Program-made: the position numbers and the translations under genes
Origin: Anaerolineaceae bacterium
Lineage (GTDB): Bacteria > Chloroflexota > Anaerolineae > Anaerolineales > Anaerolineaceae
NCBI GenBank assembly: GCA_027348305.1
Contig: DAIEPS010000015.1
Coordinates: 1-18,556 of the forward strand
Length of the DNA stretch: 18,556 bases
Direction: 5' to 3'
The notes under the pieces: model-generated
Told to the model about the DNA's origin: nothing
Database searches by the model: none
The model's input: only the letters and a program-made list of their open reading frames with translations
Shown here: positions 14,276 through 18,556 of the stretch, one piece after another
Layout: each line of letters begins with the position of its first letter
Numbering within the stretch: the first letter of the stretch is position 1

Positions 14276-15862
14276 ATGGAACTCTGCGATCTTTCTGCTC
14301 TTGAATTAACTCAATTACTGCGCCAAAAGAAGACCTCGGCGGTCGAGATACTCGAATCCACCCTCGAACGCATTGGCAGCGTGGACGGCCGCAGCGGCGC
14401 ATTGGATGGAGGCGCGCTCACCGACGAAGACAAACAAAAAGTACACGCCTTTATCACCCTCACCGATGACCGCGCCCTTGAGCACGCTCAACAAATCGAC
14501 AAGCAGTTGGCAAATAGTGAAGACCCCGGTCCGCTGGCAGGTGTGCCCTTTTCTGTAAAAGATATCTTCTGCGTCACGGGCACCCCCTCCACTGCGGCCT
14601 CGCGCATTTTGGCCAACTTCAAAGCCCCCTACACAGCCACGGCCGTGGCCCGCATGGAAGCTGCCGGTGCATTGATGGTCGGCAAGGTCAACCTGGATGA
14701 ATTCACCCATGGGTCTTCAAACGAATCCTCGGCCTTCCAGCCCAGCCCGCGCAACCCATGGGATACCTCCCGCGTGCCGGGCGGCTCCTCTGGCGGCAGT
14801 GCAGCATCCGTGGCTGCCGGTGAAGTTCCCCTTTCACTCGGCACGGATACCGCCGGCTCGATCCGTCAGCCCGCCGCTTTCTGCGGCGTGGTGGGGGTCA
14901 AACCCACCTACGGACGGGTCTCGCGCTACGGTTTGATCGCTTTTGCCTCCTCGCTGGATTGTCCAGGCCCGGTGGCGCGCACGGTGACCGACGCAGCGGC
15001 CATGCTGCAAGTCATCAGCGGTGCGGATGACCGCGACGCCACATCCGCCCCCACCCCGGCGCCTGATTACCTTTCTACCATCGAAAACGGTGTCAAAGGC
15101 ATGCGCATCGGCCTCTCACCCGATTACTTCCGCATCACCTATCCCGACCCGCAGACCGGCGAACTGCTCATCCAGGCATTGCCTGCCGAGATCGAAAGAT
15201 CCGTGCGCCAGGCTGCTGAAAAACTGGCCGCAATGGGTGCAGAAATTGTTGAAGATGTTCCCATGCCCAATACCCGCTTCGGCATCCCGGCTTACTTTGT
15301 GATCAGTCGCGTCGAAACCGCCTCCAACCTGCACCGCTTTGACGGAGTCAAATATGGCCTACGCACCAAAGCCCCCACCGCGGATTTGACTCAAATGTAC
15401 CGCCAGTCGCGCAATGAAGGCTTCGGCCTGCAGCCCAAGCTGCGCATCCTCATGGGGATGTACGTCAGCGCGGCGCAGTACAGCGAGGAATATTACAAGC
15501 GTGCTTTGCGTGTGCGAACCTTGATCCGCCGCGATTTCGAATCCGTCTACGACCCCGCCGGAAAATACCGGCTGGATGCGCTTCTAACCCCAACCACCCC
15601 CACCACTGCCTTCGCCATGGAAGCCATCTACGGCAATTCGGTGCTGATGCAGTACGCCGACCAGCTTACTGTTTCTGCGAACCATGCCGGCGTGCCGGGC
15701 ATTTCCATCCCCGCCGGTTTTGACAAGAGCGGACTGCCCATTGGCATCCAGTTACTAGGCGCCGATTTCTGCGAAGACAAGTTGTTCCGCATTGGCCGCG
15801 CTTATGAACACGCCACAGAATCCGCAGAATGGCGGCAGGTCAAACCGCAAGTGTTGAGATAA
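14276..15862 (+). CDS. gatA: Glutamyl/aspartyl-tRNA amidotransferase subunit A
   Basis: A 528-residue amidase-signature enzyme that hydrolyses glutamine and channels ammonia to GatB. The Lys-Ser-Ser catalytic triad is visible: Lys95 in PFSVKDIF, Ser171 in the GGSSGGS motif and nucleophile Ser195 in DTAGSIRQPA. Spacing between them matches characterised GatA proteins. The rest of the signature (GVKPTYGRVSRYGLIAFASS) is intact. It is slightly longer than the usual 480-490 residues; a polar insertion at about residues 36-55 (rich in Gly, Asp and Lys) accounts for part of this. It lies six bases after gatC and is followed by a CAP-domain gene without a terminator or promoter between. Confidence 0.97.
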   Translation: MELCDLSALELTQLLRQKKTSAVEILESTLERIGSVDGRSGALDGGALTDEDKQKVHAFITLTDDRALEHAQQIDKQLANSEDPGPLAGVPFSVKDIFCVTGTPSTAASRILANFKAPYTATAVARMEAAGALMVGKVNLDEFTHGSSNESSAFQPSPRNPWDTSRVPGGSSGGSAASVAAGEVPLSLGTDTAGSIRQPAAFCGVVGVKPTYGRVSRYGLIAFASSLDCPGPVARTVTDAAAMLQVISGADDRDATSAPTPAPDYLSTIENGVKGMRIGLSPDYFRITYPDPQTGELLIQALPAEIERSVRQAAEKLAAMGAEIVEDVPMPNTRFGIPAYFVISRVETASNLHRFDGVKYGLRTKAPTADLTQMYRQSRNEGFGLQPKLRILMGMYVSAAQYSEEYYKRALRVRTLIRRDFESVYDPAGKYRLDALLTPTTPTTAFAMEAIYGNSVLMQYADQLTVSANHAGVPGISIPAGFDKSGLPIGIQLLGADFCEDKLFRIGRAYEHATESAEWRQVKPQVLR

Positions 15863-15890
15863 AACTCACACTGGAGTTAATCAATTGCTG

Positions 15891-16646
15891 ATGAAGCGAT
15901 TCGTGTTGGTATTTGTGCTTGTATGCGTAATAGGGTTTAGTTCTGCTTGTGCGTTTTCCAACACGATCAGCCGCATGGTGGTGTCTGCAACCCCCACCGT
16001 CACCAACACTGCCACCGCGACCAATACGGCAACGGCCACAGCCACTTCAACATCCACGCTGACACCCACGCCGACCTCAACCGCAACAGCCACAGCTACC
16101 GCAACTGCCACTGTAACGCCCACATCCACGCCCACCCAGACGAATACACCCAGGCCGACGAGAACATTAACAAAAGCACCTCCCAAACCCACCAAAACAC
16201 CTACTTCATCCGAAGGTGGAGGAGTAGCCAGTGAAAGCGGCGGCGGGGGCGGATGCAACGGCGCGAACAGTTCCATGGAGTCTTCCGTGTTCAGCTTGAT
16301 CAACAGTCAACGCTCCAGCGCGGGGTTGGGAGCCTTGCAGAATTCGTCCAACCTGACGAGCATTGCACGCAGTTACAGCAAGTCCATGGCAGAGAACGGC
16401 TTCTTCAGTCACGGCGACATTTGGAGCCGTGTCAATGCTTCAGGCTCCTATACCGCAGTAGGCGAGATCCTCTATGCAGGGCCTGGGTCGTATAACTCGC
16501 CAGACTCGGCGATTTCATCCTGGTTGTCGAGTCCGAGCCATCGCGAACAAATGTTGAGCTCGACCTATACACAAATGGGCGTTGGCTACTGGTGTGATCC
16601 CAACAGCCAGCATGAAGGCTATTTCACTGTGGATTTTGCAAGATGA
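15891..16646 (+). CDS. Secreted CAP-domain (SCP/PR1-like) protein with Thr-rich stalk
   Basis: A protein of 251 residues from the ATG at 15891. TTG at 15885 is an alternative whose spacing from GGAG is better; I kept the ATG because MKR plus a hydrophobic core gives a clean signal sequence. Cys20 after FSSA is a possible lipid-attachment site, though the lipobox is imperfect. Residues about 33-100 are a low-complexity Thr/Ala/Pro stalk, then a Gly/Ser patch. The C-terminal CAP domain (about 130-251) carries NSQRSSAGLGAL, FSHGD, VGEIL and WLSSPSHREQML, with the expected His and Glu of the CAP cavity. CAP proteins are extracellular; their bacterial roles are mostly undefined. The gene lies 28 bases after gatA, and its stop overlaps the RAYT start by ATGA. 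Confidence 0.88.
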   Translation: MKRFVLVFVLVCVIGFSSACAFSNTISRMVVSATPTVTNTATATNTATATATSTSTLTPTPTSTATATATATATVTPTSTPTQTNTPRPTRTLTKAPPKPTKTPTSSEGGGVASESGGGGGCNGANSSMESSVFSLINSQRSSAGLGALQNSSNLTSIARSYSKSMAENGFFSHGDIWSRVNASGSYTAVGEILYAGPGSYNSPDSAISSWLSSPSHREQMLSSTYTQMGVGYWCDPNSQHEGYFTVDFAR

Positions 16647-17161
16647 TCGAAACCGCCTCCCCTTATGTCCATTATTACAATCGGGGAGTGAATAAAGACC
16701 TAATCTTTTTCGCTTCTGAGAACTATGTGTTCTTAAGAAGCAAAATGAACGATTATATAAAGGAATGTCAAGTTGAACTTGTAGGATATTGTTTGATGCC
16801 CAATCATTACCATATTCTTCTAAAACACGAAAACCCATTAGAAGGCTCCAACTTGATTCAAAGGATCTTTAATAGTTATACGCAGGCGATCAACAAGAAA
16901 TATTCACGAGTTGGAACTTTATTCCAGGGAAATGTAAAGAAACGTATCATCGAGGATGATGACTACCTGGCGGAAACCATCAAATACATCCATCTTAATC
17001 CTGTAAAAGCAAACCTGTGTCTGCGACCAGAGGATTGGGAATACTCTGATTATCGGAATTGGATTGGGCTAAAAGAACCTTCAAAAACTGTTACTGCAGA
17101 ACGTGATAATATATTTGGAAGTGCAAAAGACTATTTAGAGTTGATGAACCATGAGTTCTAG
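16643..17161 (+). CDS. REP-associated tyrosine transposase (RAYT, Y1/IS200-like)
   Basis: A 172-residue single-strand DNA transposase of the Y1_Tnp family. The HUH metal motif is HYH (residues 55-57) in YCLMPNHYHILL, and the candidate nucleophile is Tyr79 in NSYTQAIN. The following GTLFQG, DYLAETIKYIHLNPV and WEYSDYRNW are typical of RAYT proteins. Such enzymes are single-copy, domesticated relatives of IS200/IS605 transposases that process REP palindromes. All key residues are intact. The gene is much more AT-rich than gatA or gatB, suggesting transfer. Its ATG overlaps the CAP stop codon (ATGA) and there is no strong ribosome binding site of its own. Palindromic repeats begin 12 bases after its stop. 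Confidence 0.92.
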   Translation: MIETASPYVHYYNRGVNKDLIFFASENYVFLRSKMNDYIKECQVELVGYCLMPNHYHILLKHENPLEGSNLIQRIFNSYTQAINKKYSRVGTLFQGNVKKRIIEDDDYLAETIKYIHLNPVKANLCLRPEDWEYSDYRNWIGLKEPSKTVTAERDNIFGSAKDYLELMNHEF

Positions 17162-17173
17162 AAGCTGTAAACC

Positions 17174-17206
17174 AACCTTGACAAGGTTTAAAACCTTGTC
17201 AAGGTT
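17174..17206. repeat. REP-like element 1, nested palindrome
   Basis: AACCTTGACAAGGTT (17174-17188) and its exact reverse complement AACCTTGTCAAGGTT (17192-17206) are separated by three bases, giving a 15-bp hairpin. Each arm is itself a 7+1+7 palindrome. Flanks are ACC on the left and GCCT on the right. Confidence 0.85.
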
Positions 17207-17243
17207 GCCTTACGAGCTTTTGTCTACAAAGGGATTTTGTATG

Positions 17244-17270
17244 AACCTTTTCAAGGTTGCCTGAAAGGTT
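17244..17270. repeat. REP-like element 2, degenerate single palindrome
   Basis: AACCTTTTCAAGGTT (17244-17258) differs from the right arm of element 1 at one base and is followed by GCCT and a similar downstream sequence, ending in TGTCTA in both. It is a partial direct repeat of 17192-17235 with a 52-base offset. AACCTTT (17244-17250) can instead pair with AAAGGTT (17264-17270). Confidence 0.6.
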
Positions 17271-17313
17271 TCTGTCTAAGGATAATTATTAGTTTGAAAA
17301 AAGAAAAGGCATT

Positions 17314-17400
17314 ATGCCGGAAAATGATGAAGTGATCGAACTCGATACAGCATTCGGATATACAAAAAACTTTTCAGAGTCGTTTACTTTGTGTTTTTAA
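17314..17400 (+). CDS. Possible short open reading frame, 28 residues
   Basis: An ATG preceded by AAAAGG at four-base spacing opens an acidic peptide beginning MPENDEVIELDTAFG and ends at TAA. It lies between REP-like elements. It could be the 5' remnant of a lost gene, a real microprotein, or chance. No family is recognised. Confidence 0.2.
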   Translation: MPENDEVIELDTAFGYTKNFSESFTLCF

Positions 17401-17412
17401 AGCATTAAGACC

Positions 17413-17447
17413 AACCTTGACAAGGTTAGTAAAAACCTTGTCAAGGT
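17413..17447. repeat. REP-like element 3, nested palindrome
   Basis: AACCTTGACAAGGTT (17413-17427), a six-base loop and AACCTTGTCAAGGT (17434-17447) form a 14-bp stem. The left flank GACC and the right flank ending CCT resemble element 1, so the repeat unit is larger than the palindrome. Confidence 0.85.
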
Positions 17448-17469
17448 GTCCTAAAGTCACTCTTTGGAA

Positions 17470-17498
17470 TTGAAAGTGTAGCTTTATAGTTTTATATT
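17470..17498 (+). promoter_or_regulatory. gatB promoter
   Basis: TTGAAA (17470-17475), an exact 17-base spacer and TATATT (17493-17498). The start would fall near 17505, leaving a short leader with GAGG before the ATG. This gives gatB its own promoter, separate from gatCA. Confidence 0.6.
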
Positions 17499-17521
17499 TT
17501 TTGATTGTTTATAGAGGCAGA

Positions 17522-18556
17522 ATGACAGAATACGAAGCAGTGATCGGACTTGAAACTCACATCCAGTTGAACACCGTTACCAAGGTGTTTTGCTCCTGCA
17601 AAGCGGACTCGTGGTTCGACCCGCCCAATACCAACATCTGCCCGGTGTGCTGCGGCCTGCCGGGTGTGCTGCCGGTGCTCAACAAGGCCGTGGTTGAAAA
17701 AGCCACATTGCTGGCCAACGCCATGCATTCCGAGATCCGTTCGATCTCATACTTTGACCGCAAGAACTATTTCTACCCAGACCTGCCCAAGGGATATCAG
17801 ATCTCGCAGTTCGACCAATCCATCGGCAAGGGCGGATTCCTCGATCTGCCGGTACCTGCCAATGCCTCACCCGATAAGCAAGCCTACATCCGCCGCGTGG
17901 GCATCTGGAAGATGCACATCGAAGAGGACGCCGGCAAGACCAAGACCGCGGGCAACCGCCGATTGATCGACTTCAACCGCTGCGGCGTGCCGCTGGTCGA
18001 GATGGTCACCGCCCCAGACCTGCGCACCGCGGACGAAGCTGCACAATACCTCACCCGCCTGCGCCAGCTCCTGCGCTGGATTGGCATCTCCGAGGCCGAC
18101 ATGGAAAAGGGCCACCTGCGCTGCGATGCCAACGTCTCCATCCGCAAAAAGGGTGAGACGATCCTCAACCCCAAGACCGAGATCAAGAACGTCAACTCCA
18201 TTGACGCAGTGCGTGAAGCCATCCTCAAGGAAATCGAGCGCCAGATCCGCGAGACCGAAGCGGGCAACCGCATAGAAGCCTGGACGCTCGAATGGGACGA
18301 AGACTCTGGCACGCTCAAGAAGATGCGCTCCAAAGAGACCGAAGCTGACTACCGCTACTTCCGCGAACCGGACCTGCTGCCTATCCGTCTCGAAGACGAG
18401 TGGAAGCAAGCCATCCTGGCCAACTTCCCCGACCTCCTCACCCCCGAACAGCGCGTTCCCGACCACCTGGCCGCGCTTGGGCAACTGGCCACCACGCCCG
18501 AAGCCAACATCATCAAGCTCCCCAACATCTCGGCGTCGATCCCGCAGCTCAAGGAA
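17522..18556 (+). CDS. gatB: Asp-tRNA(Asn)/Glu-tRNA(Gln) amidotransferase subunit B, 3' end outside the window
   Basis: The first 345 codons are present and the frame is open at the window end; full GatB proteins are about 480 residues. GatB binds the misacylated tRNA and carries out the kinase and amidation steps using ammonia from GatA. The start EYEAVIGLETHIQL, the zinc-site cysteines (CSC at 24-26 and CPVC at about 40-43), the loop YFDRKNYFYPDLPKGYQISQ and the segments RLIDFNRCGVPLVEMVT and RCDANVSI are the family hallmarks. GAGG sits four bases before the ATG. The helical YqeY-like tail lies beyond the window. The gene is separated from gatA by the CAP and RAYT genes and the REP-like elements, and has its own promoter. 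Confidence 0.97.
   Translation, partial: MTEYEAVIGLETHIQLNTVTKVFCSCKADSWFDPPNTNICPVCCGLPGVLPVLNKAVVEKATLLANAMHSEIRSISYFDRKNYFYPDLPKGYQISQFDQSIGKGGFLDLPVPANASPDKQAYIRRVGIWKMHIEEDAGKTKTAGNRRLIDFNRCGVPLVEMVTAPDLRTADEAAQYLTRLRQLLRWIGISEADMEKGHLRCDANVSIRKKGETILNPKTEIKNVNSIDAVREAILKEIERQIRETEAGNRIEAWTLEWDEDSGTLKKMRSKETEADYRYFREPDLLPIRLEDEWKQAILANFPDLLTPEQRVPDHLAALGQLATTPEANIIKLPNISASIPQLKE

Larger units (their letters stand above)
17162..17521. other. Non-coding stretch with REP-like palindromes between the RAYT gene and gatB
   Basis: This 360-base AT-rich gap holds three palindromic elements (17174-17206, 17244-17270, 17413-17447), a 28-codon open frame with a ribosome binding site (17314-17400) and the gatB promoter (17470-17498). 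Confidence 0.75.

Noticed and set aside
15881..16303. Minus-strand 140-codon open frame rich in Val/Ala opposite the CAP gene
   Set aside because: It mirrors the repetitive Thr/Ala stalk codons of the real gene; it has no domain and the plus-strand frame has signal peptide and CAP motifs.
17174..17447. CRISPR array in the repeat cluster
   Set aside because: Repeats are palindromic, spacing is irregular, there are only three copies, and no cas genes are present; a RAYT is adjacent instead.

Overview
The window reads as a piece of a bacterial chromosome of intermediate GC content, dense with housekeeping genes. Several traits fit a member of the Chloroflexota, most likely class Anaerolineae: a secreted CAP protein on a long Thr/Pro/Ala-rich stalk, RNase J directly after dnaA, a DUF4153/DUF4173 membrane protein, and a gatC-gatA pair split from gatB. 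No rRNA or marker was available to confirm this, so the assignment is inference.

Layout. At 1-1634 lies a polytopic DUF4153/DUF4173-type membrane protein whose extreme N-terminus seems to be missing. An intergenic block at 1635-1973 carries hairpins and two REP-like palindromes. A minus-strand pair follows: an alkyltransferase-like (ATL) DNA repair protein, then an ADP-ribosylglycohydrolase. Divergent from these are a UPF0104-type flippase-like membrane protein and an FAD-dependent amine-oxidase-like oxidoreductase. After a terminator and an AT-rich 480-base gap come dnaA (with a good upstream promoter but no clear DnaA boxes), a gap with a promoter-like element and a terminator, and the RNase J gene. 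Two strong hairpins end this plus-strand block.

From 9571 to 13778 everything is on the minus strand: a four-TM membrane protein overlapping a CYTH-domain enzyme, two tRNA-Ser genes (TGA and GCT anticodons) with a clear promoter and a shared terminator, an AT-rich P-loop kinase-like gene, then a compact operon of an MBL-fold protein, a small unknown protein and mutY. The glycosylase carries an intact Nudix box in its C-terminal domain.

From 13949 onward the strand is plus: gatC and gatA, a CAP-domain lipoprotein-like gene, a REP-associated tyrosine transposase (RAYT) whose start codon overlaps the CAP stop codon, a non-coding stretch with nested CCTTGACAAGG palindromes, and gatB running off the window end. 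The best candidate for an under-described system is the RAYT with its palindromes: two well-formed copies and one degenerate copy lie directly downstream of it, and two further copies lie about 15 kb away at 1744-1876. The arms are unusual because each is itself a perfect short palindrome, so every element can fold in two ways.

Functionally, the window mixes replication initiation (DnaA), RNA turnover (RNase J), base repair (MutY, ATL), Glu/Asp-tRNA amidation (GatCAB), serine tRNAs and envelope functions.
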